Part shown: piece after piece, positions 18,517 through 28,240 of the stretch | Layout: the number at the start of each line of letters is the position of its first letter | Position numbering within the stretch: the first letter of the stretch is position 1 | Origin: Bacteroidota bacterium | GTDB taxonomy: Bacteria > Bacteroidota > Bacteroidia > Flavobacteriales > Weeksellaceae | NCBI GenBank assembly: GCA_023419095.1 | Contig: JAEZYN010000085.1 | Coordinates: forward strand, 1-33,934 | DNA length: 33,934 bases | Direction of reading: 5' to 3' | Notes under the pieces: model-generated | Database searches by the model: none | Told to the model about the DNA's origin: nothing | What the model saw: the letters and a program-made list of their open reading frames with translations, nothing else | Made by a program: the position numbers and the translations under genes

Positions 18517-21339
18517 ATGAAAAGATTTCTCTGGGGATTCATGTTGTTGGTAAATTTTGCGGCCGTGCAGGCGCAACAGGACAGCATTTACATAAAAGCA
18601 ACCTTACAGCCCGATACTCGAACGCTCTCCGTGGAACAGGAAATCGTACTTTATAATAAAACGGGCTCGCCTTTAAAAAAAATAAAGCTGCTCAACTGGG
18701 TCGCCGCCTATAAAAATGACCGCACACCACTCGCCTACCGTAAACTTGAAGACCGTAAAACCGATCTGCATTTCGCAAAGAAACCGGAACTTGGCGAAAC
18801 GAAAGATCTCCGCATAAAAATCAATGACAATATGTTTCAGCAGTACGACGGGACGGACGAAAACCTTTACATTCCGCTTCTGAAGCCGCTTGAAACTAGT
18901 GAAAGCACGAAGATTTCATTGCAGTATAATCTGCAGCTGCCGCTTCAAAAATTTACCGGCTACGGAACCAATGAGATCGGACAGATGCTGCTGAAGTATT
19001 TTTTCATCGTTCCCGATGGTTTCGAGAGTGAAGCGCAGTATAACAGGTCTTACCTCGATATTGAAGAGAATCAAAATCCCGGTACGTACTGGACCGTAAA
19101 TCTGGATCTTCCCGGCAATTACTTTTCAAAAAGTAATTTGACGGAAGTTCAGCCTAATTATTTTAAAGGTGAGCTCAATATTGATCCGGAATTTTTGATA
19201 AGTGAAAGCCGTTTTCCGTCGATTGAAACCTTCGTGGGAGACCAACGGATTTTGGTCGATTTCGGTTTTCAGCTTACCGAAGCCGAAAAAGCAAACCTTG
19301 AAATCCTGTTGCCCCGTCAACTTGAATTCATTAAAAACAAAACCGGATTTTTACCTTCCAAGATTTTCATTTCAGATAAATTCCGGCGTGATGAAAACTT
19401 CATCGGTCTGGATGATATCAAGTTCTGGAAACTTCACTACCGCCTTTTCAGTCCGCAGGAGCAGAATGATTTGAAATATTTCAGTGCAATCAGCAAAAAT
19501 GTAGTGGAACAGTCTGCAGTCTTTGAAAAAAATGAAGATCACTGGATGATGAACGGTATTAAAACTTACCTCGAAATCCGCTACATCGACCGCTATTACA
19601 AAGAGCGTAAACTTCTCGGCGACTTGCCTGAGAATGTGAAGATTTTTGGCTTAAAGCCACTCAAGATTCTTCATGCCTCAAAACTGAAACTTTCCGAACG
19701 CTACGGTCTTGCTTACCAATATATGATGACGCAGAACCTCGATCAGCCCATCGATATCCCCTTCAGCGAACTGAGCAACTTCAATGCGATGACCATCAGC
19801 CATTTCGAAACCGGCAGCTTACTCGCTTTCGTGGCTGAGAAAATGGGCGAAGAGAATTTTGATCAGTTTCTGCGCAGCTATTTTGCAGAGAACCTAAATT
19901 CGAGACCGCTTAATCAGGATTTTCTGGATAAATTGTCTTTAAGTTCAGGCTATTCGGCAGATTTCATGGAGCCTTTTGTTCAGCACAAAAACCGCGTGAA
20001 TTTTAATTTGAGACGGTACACAAAAAACGAAGATGAATTTTTAGTAAAAATCAAAAAAAACACGTCGCTTCCTGTACCGTTTAAAATAGAAACTGTAGCC
20101 GAAGACAATTCGGTGGAAACATTTTGGTTTGATACGGAAAACCTGGCAAAGACCGAAGTGTACCGCATTCCGCAATCGGACGCAAGTAAAATCGTGGTGA
20201 ACAGCGATTATGTCTTTCCGGAAACAAATTTTCGCGACAATTACCGGTATACGAAAGGCTTTTTTGCCAACACAAAAAAAATAAAGTTCAAGTTTTTTAA
20301 AGATATTCCCAATCCGGAATACAACGAAATCTACGTGAATCCACGGATTTCCTTCAATGCTTATGATAAAGTGCTGGCCGGACTCAATTTTCAGAATACG
20401 TCTTTTTTTCAGCGGAAGTTTAATTATTCGGTAACGCCATATTTTAGCTCAGGAACCGGAAAGCTTACCGGTTCCGGTGGTGTCAGCTATACTTTCCAGC
20501 CGGCAGAAAGTTTCTTTCGGTCTCTTAGTTTTGGCATGTCAGCATCGCACTTTCATTACGATTACGATCTTACCTACCGAAAAATTTCAGCTGAAGCAGG
20601 TATGAATTTTTCGAAAAATCCGCGCAGCGACATTGGCCGCAGCCTTGGTTTTTCCTATAATTATTTTGAAAAAGACCTTAATCCGACAATGTTGGCGAAA
20701 AACGAATATGAAAAATACAATTTATGGAATATTGGCTATGGCTACTCGGACCGGCGTGTGATTCATGAAAAATATCTGGGCGCGAACGTACAGTGGATGG
20801 AAGATTTCCAGAAAATTTCTGCGGAAGCGTCTTACCGTTATGAATTTGCCGAGGATCAGAAAATCAGTTTCCGGTTTTTCGGCGGCTATTTTCTGACCAA
20901 TAAAACAAAAAATAATCTTTTTGATTACGGAATTTCACGGGTCTCGAATTATGCATTTTCTTACGGACTTCTCGGTCAGAGCGCGACGTCGGGCGTACTT
21001 GCACAGCAGTTTATTTTAGCTGAAGGTGGTTTTAAATCTTATGTGGGAAACACGGCAAACCAATGGATCGGCGCGATAAATGTGGATTCGCATGTATGGC
21101 GGTGGTTCAATGTATACGCGGACGCGGGAGTCTATAAAAATAAGTATCAAAATCCTCAGTTTATCTGGGATTCCGGCATTAAAGTAAAAGTAATTCCGGA
21201 TTTTCTGGAAGTTTATTTTCCAATGCAAAGCTCGCTGGGCTTCGAGCCTTCCTTTAAGGATTACGCGCAGAGAATCCGTTTCACACTGGTATTAAATTTC
21301 GGCGCAATTACCGATTATTTCAGAAGAGGCTGGTTTTAA
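18517..21339 (+). CDS. M1 peptidase-like (gluzincin) domain fused to an outer-membrane beta-barrel, zinc motif degenerate
   Basis: The 940-residue protein has a signal peptide (MKRFLWGFMLLVNFAAVQAQ), an M1-type N-terminal beta domain (about 22-240), an M1-like catalytic-fold domain (about 250-520) and a C-terminal half of alternating aromatic strands ending FRRGWF, typical of an outer-membrane barrel (about 610-940). Where M1 enzymes have HExxH and then WLNEG, this protein has VVEQSA (329-334) and W343-M-M-N-G347 followed by IKTYLE. Both zinc histidines and the glutamate ligand are missing, and the spacing is shorter. It should therefore not be an active metallopeptidase and may bind peptides or act as scaffold at the cell surface. 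I chose the ATG at 18517; a TTG upstream lies in the promoter. Confidence 0.75.
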   Translation: MKRFLWGFMLLVNFAAVQAQQDSIYIKATLQPDTRTLSVEQEIVLYNKTGSPLKKIKLLNWVAAYKNDRTPLAYRKLEDRKTDLHFAKKPELGETKDLRIKINDNMFQQYDGTDENLYIPLLKPLETSESTKISLQYNLQLPLQKFTGYGTNEIGQMLLKYFFIVPDGFESEAQYNRSYLDIEENQNPGTYWTVNLDLPGNYFSKSNLTEVQPNYFKGELNIDPEFLISESRFPSIETFVGDQRILVDFGFQLTEAEKANLEILLPRQLEFIKNKTGFLPSKIFISDKFRRDENFIGLDDIKFWKLHYRLFSPQEQNDLKYFSAISKNVVEQSAVFEKNEDHWMMNGIKTYLEIRYIDRYYKERKLLGDLPENVKIFGLKPLKILHASKLKLSERYGLAYQYMMTQNLDQPIDIPFSELSNFNAMTISHFETGSLLAFVAEKMGEENFDQFLRSYFAENLNSRPLNQDFLDKLSLSSGYSADFMEPFVQHKNRVNFNLRRYTKNEDEFLVKIKKNTSLPVPFKIETVAEDNSVETFWFDTENLAKTEVYRIPQSDASKIVVNSDYVFPETNFRDNYRYTKGFFANTKKIKFKFFKDIPNPEYNEIYVNPRISFNAYDKVLAGLNFQNTSFFQRKFNYSVTPYFSSGTGKLTGSGGVSYTFQPAESFFRSLSFGMSASHFHYDYDLTYRKISAEAGMNFSKNPRSDIGRSLGFSYNYFEKDLNPTMLAKNEYEKYNLWNIGYGYSDRRVIHEKYLGANVQWMEDFQKISAEASYRYEFAEDQKISFRFFGGYFLTNKTKNNLFDYGISRVSNYAFSYGLLGQSATSGVLAQQFILAEGGFKSYVGNTANQWIGAINVDSHVWRWFNVYADAGVYKNKYQNPQFIWDSGIKVKVIPDFLEVYFPMQSSLGFEPSFKDYAQRIRFTLVLNFGAITDYFRRGWF

Positions 21340-21355
21340 ATTTTAATGCTTTAAA

Positions 21356-21925
21356 TCATTCCGTGAAAGGTTTCTTCTCACGAATGACTTTCCAGCACAG
21401 TGTTGCAAAGAAGCCACCAAGCAGAAAGCCCATGGCAGCGCCCATCAGCAGATCCATCGGAAAATGGACGCCAAGATAAATGCGGCTGTATGAAACCATA
21501 GCGGCCCAAAAAAACACGATGAATGGCAAATAACGGTGTTTATCCTTTAAAAGCATGCTCATCAGCGTGGCAATAAAGAATGTGTTGGACGCATGACTTG
21601 AGTAAAACCCGAACTTTCCGCCGCATTTTATTTCGCGTACCAGATTGTCTAAAGTCGGGTCATGACAAGGTCGCAAACGTGCGATTCCGCTTTTAAAAAT
21701 TCCGGCCAGCTGATCGGAAACCGTCACACCCAGCGCGATAAAAATCAGAATAAAAATTACATTCCGCAGCCCAAATCTTTTGAAAAGGAGATAGAGAAAG
21801 ATGACGTAGAGCGGTACCCAAATCCACGTTGCTGATACCATGATCCAGAACTGGTCGAACGTCTGGCTTCCGAGGTTGTTCAGGTAGAGAAAAATCTCGC
21901 GGTCTTGCTGAATGATCTCGTGCAT
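21356..21925 (-). CDS. PAP2 family membrane phosphatase
   Basis: The 189-residue membrane protein has about five or six hydrophobic segments and the three PAP2 motifs: K78-SGIARLR85-P86, Y-S-S110-H111-A-S and S-R148-IYLGVH154-FPMD158. His111 and His154 are the catalytic pair. Family members dephosphorylate lipid phosphates such as undecaprenyl pyrophosphate or phosphatidylglycerol phosphate; the substrate here is not known. The start codon follows the tatA/B-like gene by one base, so both are in one operon. It is convergent with the M1-like gene 16 bp away. Confidence 0.9.
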   Translation of the reverse strand: MHEIIQQDREIFLYLNNLGSQTFDQFWIMVSATWIWVPLYVIFLYLLFKRFGLRNVIFILIFIALGVTVSDQLAGIFKSGIARLRPCHDPTLDNLVREIKCGGKFGFYSSHASNTFFIATLMSMLLKDKHRYLPFIVFFWAAMVSYSRIYLGVHFPMDLLMGAAMGFLLGGFFATLCWKVIREKKPFTE

Positions 21926-21926
21926 A

Positions 21927-22253
21927 TTATCGGCTTACAGGACCTTCGTGTTCCGGGTCATCAACAGGTTTTATCTGTGGCGGTGGGGCGGCCTGTGTGT
22001 ACGCTTCGCGCTCCATATCAGCCATAGGATTGTAATCTTTGGCGGCTTGCTTCACCTTGTCTATTTCACGCTTTATTTCGGCTACAGGATTATCAGTTTC
22101 CTTTAAAATTTCGGTCTTTACATCCTCCATTGCGCCACGCATTTTGCGTACGCCCTGTCCCAGATCACGAGCGATTTGAGGCAATTTGTCGGGCCCGAAC
22201 AGCACCACAATAGCTACCGCGATTAAAAGCATTTCGCCTATACTCAATTCCAT
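21927..22253 (-). CDS. TatA/TatB family twin-arginine translocase subunit
   Basis: The 108-residue protein has one N-terminal membrane helix (GEMLLIAVAIVVLFGPDKLP) followed by the amphipathic helix IARDLGQGVRKMRGAMEDVKTEI and a proline/acid-rich tail (QAAPPPQIKPVDDPEHEG). The FGPDKLP hinge is the Tat signature. With these features alone TatA and TatB cannot be told apart. No tatC is in the window. It is encoded 68 bp after the MFS gene and one base before the PAP2 gene. Confidence 0.9.
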   Translation of the reverse strand: MELSIGEMLLIAVAIVVLFGPDKLPQIARDLGQGVRKMRGAMEDVKTEILKETDNPVAEIKREIDKVKQAAKDYNPMADMEREAYTQAAPPPQIKPVDDPEHEGPVSR

Positions 22254-22320
22254 CCCGTAAAATTACAAAAGTTTCTGAAAGCAGACGTTTTAAGCATTTT
22301 TAATAAATTCATTTTTAAAC

Positions 22321-23544
22321 TCAGACGGTCTTTTTATTTTTAAATACAAAATAAACAATCACTGCACTGATCGCCATCAGCAAAAATCCGAGGAAAAATG
22401 GTGCGCCCGGAAAAATAAACGGTGCCTCATCATGCGTGAAATAATAAAAAATATTGGTCATGAGCGGAGGACCTACAATAGCCGTAAGACTTACCAAACT
22501 CGCGAGCGCACCCTGAAGTTCGCCCTGCTCGTTGCGTGGTACTTCCGCAGAAATCACCGACTGTAAGGCCGGACCGGCGATACCGCCGAGACCGTACGGA
22601 ATAAGAAACGCAAACATCATCCAGCTTTCGCTTGCAAACGCGAACAGGATCATTCCCAACGCGTAAAGCGTCAATCCGTAAAAAATACTTTTTTCGTTGC
22701 CGATCTTAGGCTGAATGAAACGTATCAGGTAACCCTGAACCAATGCTGCCATAAAACCGGACACACCCAGTGAAATTCCGACTAAAGTTTCTGTCCAGTT
22801 GAACTTGTACATTGTGTAAAAAGTCCAGTTGGTCTGTACCGCATGTCCTGCAATGTAAACGAAAACCAGCGCGGCAATAAGTCCAAGAATCTGCGGATAG
22901 CGCCTAAGCTGGAGCAGTGAACCGACAGGATTTGCGCGTTTCCAATTAAACGGGCGCCGATTTTCTTTTTCGAGACTTTCGGGAAGTACAAACCAACCGT
23001 AAAGAAAGTTAATCAGACACAAAACCGAAGCTGCGTAGAATGGAACTCGGGAACCATACTGACCCAAAACACCACCGATTACCGGCCCAATTATAAAGCC
23101 AAGTCCAAATGCGGCGCCAATCATACCGAAATTTTTCGCGCGGTCTTCATCAGTTGAAACGTCAGCGATATAGGCACTCGCGGTGGTAATACTGGCACCG
23201 GTGACCCCGGAGAAAATACGTCCGACAAAAAGCCAGAAAATTGTAGGTGCCAAAGCCTGAATTAAAAAATTAAAGGAAAAACCAAGCAGGGAAAACAGGA
23301 TGATTGGTCTTCGGCCATATTTATCACTCAAACCGCCAAGAACGGAAGCAAAGATGAACTGCATTCCGGCATAGGCAAAACTCAGCCAGCCGCCATATTG
23401 CGAAGCTACGCTGAGATCCGGATTGTGAATAAGTTCCTGAATGAGTTTCGGAACTACCGGAATCACGATGCCCCAACCGGTAATATCGATCAGCAGCGTA
23501 ATAAATATGAAGCCTACCGCGGCAGATTTTTGCTTTTTCTCCAT
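22321..23544 (-). CDS. MFS transporter, TetA/DHA1 type
   Basis: The 407-residue protein has twelve predicted membrane segments, motif A (GGLSDKYGRRPIIL, about residues 69-82) and motif C (GFIIGPVIGGVLGQYG) of drug:H+ antiporters. Overall it resembles the TCR/Tet group. The frame extends 16 codons further up, but a -7 element (TATCTTTG, 23553-23560) lies in that stretch, so the ATG at 23544 (MEKKQKSAAVGF) is the start. The substrate is unknown; a chromosomal housekeeping context argues against an acquired tetracycline resistance gene. Confidence 0.87.
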   Translation of the reverse strand: MEKKQKSAAVGFIFITLLIDITGWGIVIPVVPKLIQELIHNPDLSVASQYGGWLSFAYAGMQFIFASVLGGLSDKYGRRPIILFSLLGFSFNFLIQALAPTIFWLFVGRIFSGVTGASITTASAYIADVSTDEDRAKNFGMIGAAFGLGFIIGPVIGGVLGQYGSRVPFYAASVLCLINFLYGWFVLPESLEKENRRPFNWKRANPVGSLLQLRRYPQILGLIAALVFVYIAGHAVQTNWTFYTMYKFNWTETLVGISLGVSGFMAALVQGYLIRFIQPKIGNEKSIFYGLTLYALGMILFAFASESWMMFAFLIPYGLGGIAGPALQSVISAEVPRNEQGELQGALASLVSLTAIVGPPLMTNIFYYFTHDEAPFIFPGAPFFLGFLLMAISAVIVYFVFKNKKTV

Positions 23545-23552
23545 TTGAGGTG

Positions 23553-23560
23553 CAAAGATA
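23553..23560 (-). promoter_or_regulatory. -7 promoter element of the MFS gene (TATCTTTG)
   Basis: A perfect TAnnTTTG with CA extension; eight bases separate it from the ATG at 23544, so the leader is at most a few bases. Confidence 0.6.
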
Positions 23561-23595
23561 GTTTTTGTAAAAACATTTTTAAATAAAATCAAAAA

Positions 23596-23617
23596 AAGTC
23601 CTTCTTTCGAAGGACTT
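23596..23617 (-). terminator. rho-independent terminator after secDF
   Basis: AAGTCCTTC (23596-23604) and GAAGGACTT (23609-23617) form a perfect 9 bp stem with a four-base loop. On the minus strand it runs into seven T. It lies about 20 bp after the secDF stop. Confidence 0.85.
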
Positions 23618-23637
23618 CAGTATTATATCAAAACCGA

Positions 23638-26550
23638 CTAAACTTCTGTAGCAGGTTCAGGTTTATCTTTCACAAGGCTCTTTTTAGTTCCTTCAACTCC
23701 TTTTTTCTTAAGTAGGTCGTAGGAAACCGCCGAAGCGATAAACCATGTAGAATAGGTACCGAAACCAACACCAATAAGTAATGCGAACATAAAGCCACGT
23801 AGGTTTTCACCACCGAAAATAAAGATCGCAAGTATCACCAGGAAGGTCATGAATGCGGTGTTAAATGTTCTACCCAAAGTACTTGAGATGGAATCATTAA
23901 ACAAACCTTCAAGCGTGAGGGCTTTTTTCTCATTCAGATACTCACGGATTCTGTCAAAGATGATTACCGTGTCATTAATTGAATATCCCAATACTGTAAG
24001 AATCGCCGCAATGAAATCCTGATTGATCTCCATATTGAACGGCATCACATTTTTAAGGAGTGAATATACACCCAAGATCACGATCGCGTCATGCACAAGC
24101 GATGCAATAGCGCCTGTAGAGAACTGCCATCTTTTGAAACGGATCAGGATATAAAGGAAGATACCTGCAAGTGCCACAATCATCGCAATGAAACCACCTG
24201 ATTTGATATCGTCTGCAACCGTAGGTCCTACCTTCACAGAACTTACCACACCATAATTATTGGCGCCGGAATCTTTAAAGTTGCTTAATTGCGCATCGGC
24301 CGGAAGATAAGGCTTCAGACCTGCAAATAGTTTGCTTTCAACGTCCTGGTCAGCTTCAAGGCTTTCTTCATCTACACGGTAATCTGTAGTGATTTTCAGC
24401 TGGTTGCTGCTTCCGAAAGTTTTCACATCCACAGCGTTTTGTTGACCTTCTTTGTTTATGAACTGCTTTTCTAAACTGTTCGCCGCCTCGTCAGCAACCA
24501 CAGGATTTGCGAAGCGCACCACGTAGCTGCGGCCACCTTTAAAGTCAACGCCATATTTAAATCCGGAAGTAACAATAGAAACCAGACAGATCACCGTGAT
24601 AATTCCGGAGATGATGTAAGCGTATTTTCTTTTGCCGATGAAATCGATCCAAGTATTGCGGAAGATGTTTTTACTTAATTTAGTCCAAACCGAAAGACCT
24701 TTGCCCTTTTCAAGTCGGCTGAAAATAAGAACTCTGGTTAAAAGTACACACGTAAACATCGAAAGGATGATACCGATACCTAAAGTTACCGCAAAGCCCT
24801 GAATTGGTCCGGTTCCGAAGATATAAAGTACTACCGCTGTAAGCAGTGAGGTAATGTTACCATCGATAATTGCCGACAATGAGAAGTTGAAACCTTCATT
24901 ATACGCCTCACGGATATTTTTTCCTGCGAAGAGCTCTTCTTTTGTACGTTCATAGACGATAACGTTGGCGTCAATCGACATCGCCATCGAGAGAACAATA
25001 CCTGCGATACCCGGAAGGGTAAGTGTAGCGTCAACGGAATCCATGATCCCCATGAGGTAAAATAGGTTGAACGTAATCGCGATAATGGCATAGATACCTG
25101 CTCCACCGTAATAGAACAGCATGTAAAGGATGATGATCACGAATGCAATGATGAACGAATACATACCTGCACTTACAGATTCGGCACCGAGTGAAGGCCC
25201 TACAACTTCAGCCTGAACGATTTTCGCGCCCGCAGGAAGTTTACCCGCACCGAGAACATTCACAAGATCCTGTGCTTCCTCCTGCGAGAAACTACCCGAA
25301 ATCTGTGTACGTCCGTTTGGAATTTCGTTTACAACGTTGGGTGCTGTATAAACCACATTGTCCAGCGTTACGGCTACAGGTTTGTTAACGTTTTTACCGG
25401 TAAGGGTTTTCCAGTCTTTAGAACCTTTGGAATCCATCTGCATATCAACCACGATTCTTCCAAGCTCATCATAATTGATACGTGCGCTTTCCACAGCTCC
25501 GTCTACCGGTGCTTTCTGGTTGATATTTCCGCGAACTGCATAAAGCACGAGATTGTTCGGATCGTTCACCTCAGGCTTGTAGCCCCACATGAACTGTGTA
25601 TATTTAATGTTTTGCGGTCTCAGATCTTTTGCGATCTTGCTGTTCAGAATCCTGTTTACCGCTGCCGTATCCGAAAGTTTAACATTCGCTACGCCATTGC
25701 TTTTTAATGTGTTAAGCTGTAATAAGTTTGTGAAATTGGTATTCTTAGCAATACCCATTGAGTCACCTTTTGCAGAAACGATGGTGCTTAGCTGATCGAA
25801 ATAAGGATAGATCTCCTGAAGCTGCTGAACTTCCCAGAACTGAAGCTTAGCGGAAGTCTGAAGCATTTTCTTCACACGGTCAATATCTTTCACGCCCGGC
25901 ATCTCTACAGAAATTCTCCCGGTTCTCGGTACACGCTGCACGTTGGGCTGTGTAACGCCCATTTTGTCGATACGTGTGCGTATCACTTCATATGCCGTAC
26001 CGGTCGAAAGTTCGATTCTGTTTTCTATAATTCTTTTTACCTGATCGTCCGGCGTGTTAAATTTAATTTCCGACAGATTGGTGTTACCAAAAACTTCGGG
26101 ATCCGCCAGTTTCAGATTTGCGTTCTTTTCTTTGTTTACAGCGTCAAACTGCGTGAAGAAATCTTTGATATAAGAATTTGTCGAGTTCTTCTGCAGCTGA
26201 TCCGTTCTGTCCAGCGCTTCGATGAGTACCGGATTGGTAGAATAGTTCGTCAGGTTATTTACAAGGTCTCTTTGGTTGATTTCGAGAAGTACGTTGATCC
26301 CGCCTTTCAGGTCAAGACCGAGTTTCATCTCTTTTTCTTTGGCTTTGGAATAATAAAGTTTGGTAAAACCAAGATTCAGGGTGTCCTTTGAGAGTCTCGT
26401 GATTTCTTTCTGATACTTTTCGGTGTTATTTCCGGCAAGCTCGGTGGCCTGTTTTTCGATTTTACTTGCATACCAGGTGGGTAGTAATTCATTAAGACAG
26501 ATAAGTCCCAGAATGACCGCAACCAGCGTAATCAGTCCTTTTCCTTGCAT
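23638..26550 (-). CDS. secDF: fused protein translocase subunit SecDF
   Basis: This 970-residue fusion carries both SecD and SecF, which use the proton gradient to pull preproteins through the SecYEG channel. The SecD half has an N-terminal membrane segment, MKLGLDLKGGINVLLEI near residue 76, a large periplasmic domain and five membrane segments (from SAGMYSFIIAFVIIILYML). The SecF half starts near 635 with FKYGVDFKGGRSYVVRF in its first loop and ends with a second block of five membrane segments including GYSINDTVIIFDRIREYL. The fusion is normal in Bacteroidetes. It is a single-gene unit with a -7 element at 26585-26592. Confidence 0.96.
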   Translation of the reverse strand: MQGKGLITLVAVILGLICLNELLPTWYASKIEKQATELAGNNTEKYQKEITRLSKDTLNLGFTKLYYSKAKEKEMKLGLDLKGGINVLLEINQRDLVNNLTNYSTNPVLIEALDRTDQLQKNSTNSYIKDFFTQFDAVNKEKNANLKLADPEVFGNTNLSEIKFNTPDDQVKRIIENRIELSTGTAYEVIRTRIDKMGVTQPNVQRVPRTGRISVEMPGVKDIDRVKKMLQTSAKLQFWEVQQLQEIYPYFDQLSTIVSAKGDSMGIAKNTNFTNLLQLNTLKSNGVANVKLSDTAAVNRILNSKIAKDLRPQNIKYTQFMWGYKPEVNDPNNLVLYAVRGNINQKAPVDGAVESARINYDELGRIVVDMQMDSKGSKDWKTLTGKNVNKPVAVTLDNVVYTAPNVVNEIPNGRTQISGSFSQEEAQDLVNVLGAGKLPAGAKIVQAEVVGPSLGAESVSAGMYSFIIAFVIIILYMLFYYGGAGIYAIIAITFNLFYLMGIMDSVDATLTLPGIAGIVLSMAMSIDANVIVYERTKEELFAGKNIREAYNEGFNFSLSAIIDGNITSLLTAVVLYIFGTGPIQGFAVTLGIGIILSMFTCVLLTRVLIFSRLEKGKGLSVWTKLSKNIFRNTWIDFIGKRKYAYIISGIITVICLVSIVTSGFKYGVDFKGGRSYVVRFANPVVADEAANSLEKQFINKEGQQNAVDVKTFGSSNQLKITTDYRVDEESLEADQDVESKLFAGLKPYLPADAQLSNFKDSGANNYGVVSSVKVGPTVADDIKSGGFIAMIVALAGIFLYILIRFKRWQFSTGAIASLVHDAIVILGVYSLLKNVMPFNMEINQDFIAAILTVLGYSINDTVIIFDRIREYLNEKKALTLEGLFNDSISSTLGRTFNTAFMTFLVILAIFIFGGENLRGFMFALLIGVGFGTYSTWFIASAVSYDLLKKKGVEGTKKSLVKDKPEPATEV

Positions 26551-26584
26551 TTTGAGTAGTTTACAGCATTAAAATTATAGTCGG

Positions 26585-26592
26585 CAAATATA
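26585..26592 (-). promoter_or_regulatory. -7 promoter element of secDF (TATATTTG)
   Basis: Matches TAnnTTTG and lies 34 bases before the secDF ATG. A TTG at 13 bases upstream is too near for a standard -33 element. Confidence 0.5.
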
Positions 26593-26766
26593 ATGATTTT
26601 AAGCACAATTAAGAATCTTTAACAATTTTTTTTAATGGTTTCAACGGTAGCTAAAATTTTATTTAAGAATACGATAACACGGCAGACTCTGCGGCGGTTT
26701 ACAAATCTTAAAATCAACTTTTTTTTAAAAATACATTAACTTCACAATACCAAAACACTCCTTGTT

Positions 26767-28122
26767 ATGAAAAATTTACTTTTTGCGCTCGCAGCGATGT
26801 GCGCTATCCAGTATCAAGCCCAGAACATGGTGCTAACGAGTTTCGCAAGCGGCTTCACCTCACCCGTTGAGATAGTGAACGCCAAAGACAGCCGGCTGTT
26901 TGTAGTGCAGCAAAACGGACTTATCAAAATCCTGAAGCCGGACGGAACGGTGAATGCTGCAAATTTCCTCAACATCAGTTCTAAGATCCTGTTCAGTGGC
27001 GAACGCGGACTTCTCGGGCTGGCATTTCATCCCGATTACGCTACCAATGGCTTTTTTTATGTGTTTTATAATAACACCGCGGGAAATATCACGGTATCAC
27101 GTTACACGGTAAGTACAAATCCTGATGTCGCTGATGCCGGATCAGAAAAACTCATGCTGAGCATTCCAAAACCATTCGATAATCACAATGGCGGCAGCAT
27201 TCATTTCGCACCGGACGGCAATCTTTGGATTTCCACCGGCGATGGCGGCAGCGGCGGTGACCCGAACAACAATGCCCAAAACAAAAATTCCCTACTCGGC
27301 AAAATGTTGAGGATTGACGTCAATTCCAGCGGGCCTTATAACATTCCGCCCGGAAACCCATTCGTGGGAACTGATGGAGCCGACGAAATCTGGTCATACG
27401 GAATGCGTAACGCCTGGAAATTCTCATTTGATCTGACCGCAAACAACGTGATGCTGGCAGACGTAGGTCAGGGTGTTTTTGAGGAGATCAACCGTATGCC
27501 GATCAGTCAGGCCGGAATCAATTACGGCTGGCGTTGCTACGAGGGTAATAATGCCTACAACACAACCGGCTGCGCGGCTGCTTCGACGATGACTTTTCCG
27601 GTTGCTGTTTATGACCATTCGGGCGGAAAATGCTCAATAACCGGCGGCTATGTTTATCGTGGAAGTATATATCCGGCGCTTTTCGGCAAATATATTTTCA
27701 GCGATTACTGTTCGCGCCAGATTGGCGTGATGAGTTCGGATGGCAGCATCACCTGGATCGCGGCATTTGCGGGAAATAATTTCGCCACCTTCGGCGAGGA
27801 TTTTAATAAAGAGCTGTATGTCGCAGCTATAAACAACGGTACGATCTACAAGGTGAGCACAACCAGCCTGACTACAAATGAAAACAGTAAAAACGCATTT
27901 AAAATTGCGCCCAATCCGGCGTCCGACAGAATCGTGCTTCACGGTTTGAAAACTAAAGGTTACACCGTAGAAATCGTAAACCCGGAAGGCAGGTTGGCAA
28001 TGAACACAAAAGCAAACGCGGATGACAGCGTAGATGTTTCTTCATTGAGTGCCGGTATTTATTTCATCACTATTAAGTATAATGGTGTTAAAGCTTTCTC
28101 GCAGAAACTGATTATTAAATAA
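26767..28122 (+). CDS. PQQ-dependent sugar dehydrogenase-like protein with T9SS sorting domain
   Basis: The 451-residue protein has a signal peptide (MKNLLFALAAMCAIQYQAQ), a six-bladed propeller of the glucose/sorbosone dehydrogenase family (about 25-365) and a C-terminal type A sorting domain of type IX secretion (about 378-451: FKIAPNPASDRIVLHG ... SLSAGIYFITIKYNG ... QKLIIK). Propeller motifs include GERGLLGLAFHPDY, DNHNGGSIHFAPDGNLW, GDGGSGGDPNNNAQ, WSYGMRNAWKFSFD and ADVGQGVFEEIN. By family it would oxidise a sugar with PQQ and Ca2+; it should be exported across the outer membrane. It is a single gene ending near the hairpin at 28177-28216. Confidence 0.92.
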   Translation: MKNLLFALAAMCAIQYQAQNMVLTSFASGFTSPVEIVNAKDSRLFVVQQNGLIKILKPDGTVNAANFLNISSKILFSGERGLLGLAFHPDYATNGFFYVFYNNTAGNITVSRYTVSTNPDVADAGSEKLMLSIPKPFDNHNGGSIHFAPDGNLWISTGDGGSGGDPNNNAQNKNSLLGKMLRIDVNSSGPYNIPPGNPFVGTDGADEIWSYGMRNAWKFSFDLTANNVMLADVGQGVFEEINRMPISQAGINYGWRCYEGNNAYNTTGCAAASTMTFPVAVYDHSGGKCSITGGYVYRGSIYPALFGKYIFSDYCSRQIGVMSSDGSITWIAAFAGNNFATFGEDFNKELYVAAINNGTIYKVSTTSLTTNENSKNAFKIAPNPASDRIVLHGLKTKGYTVEIVNPEGRLAMNTKANADDSVDVSSLSAGIYFITIKYNGVKAFSQKLIIK

Positions 28123-28176
28123 AACCGAAATAACTGCGCTAAAAATTTATAAATCAAGACAATCCGAAAAAATGAG

Positions 28177-28216
28177 GAGCATCAAAGCGGCAATATTCTT
28201 TGCCGTTTTGATGCTC
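28177..28216. terminator. strong bidirectional hairpin terminator between the sugar dehydrogenase and hemN
   Basis: GAGCATCAAAGCGGCAA (28177-28193) pairs with TTGCCGTTTTGATGCTC (28200-28216) over 17 positions with one G-U pair and a six-base loop. On the minus strand the stem is followed by CTCATTTTTT, so it clearly ends hemN; on the plus strand only a weak T run (TGTTTTAT) follows. The two convergent genes share it. Confidence 0.8.
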
Positions 28217-28240
28217 TGTTTTATGGAAACAGTTTTTCGA

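Noticed and set aside
22321..23544. Acquired tetracycline resistance gene
   Set aside because: The protein is a Tet-type MFS transporter but sits among housekeeping genes with the local promoter type and no mobile element, so only a general transporter call is supported.
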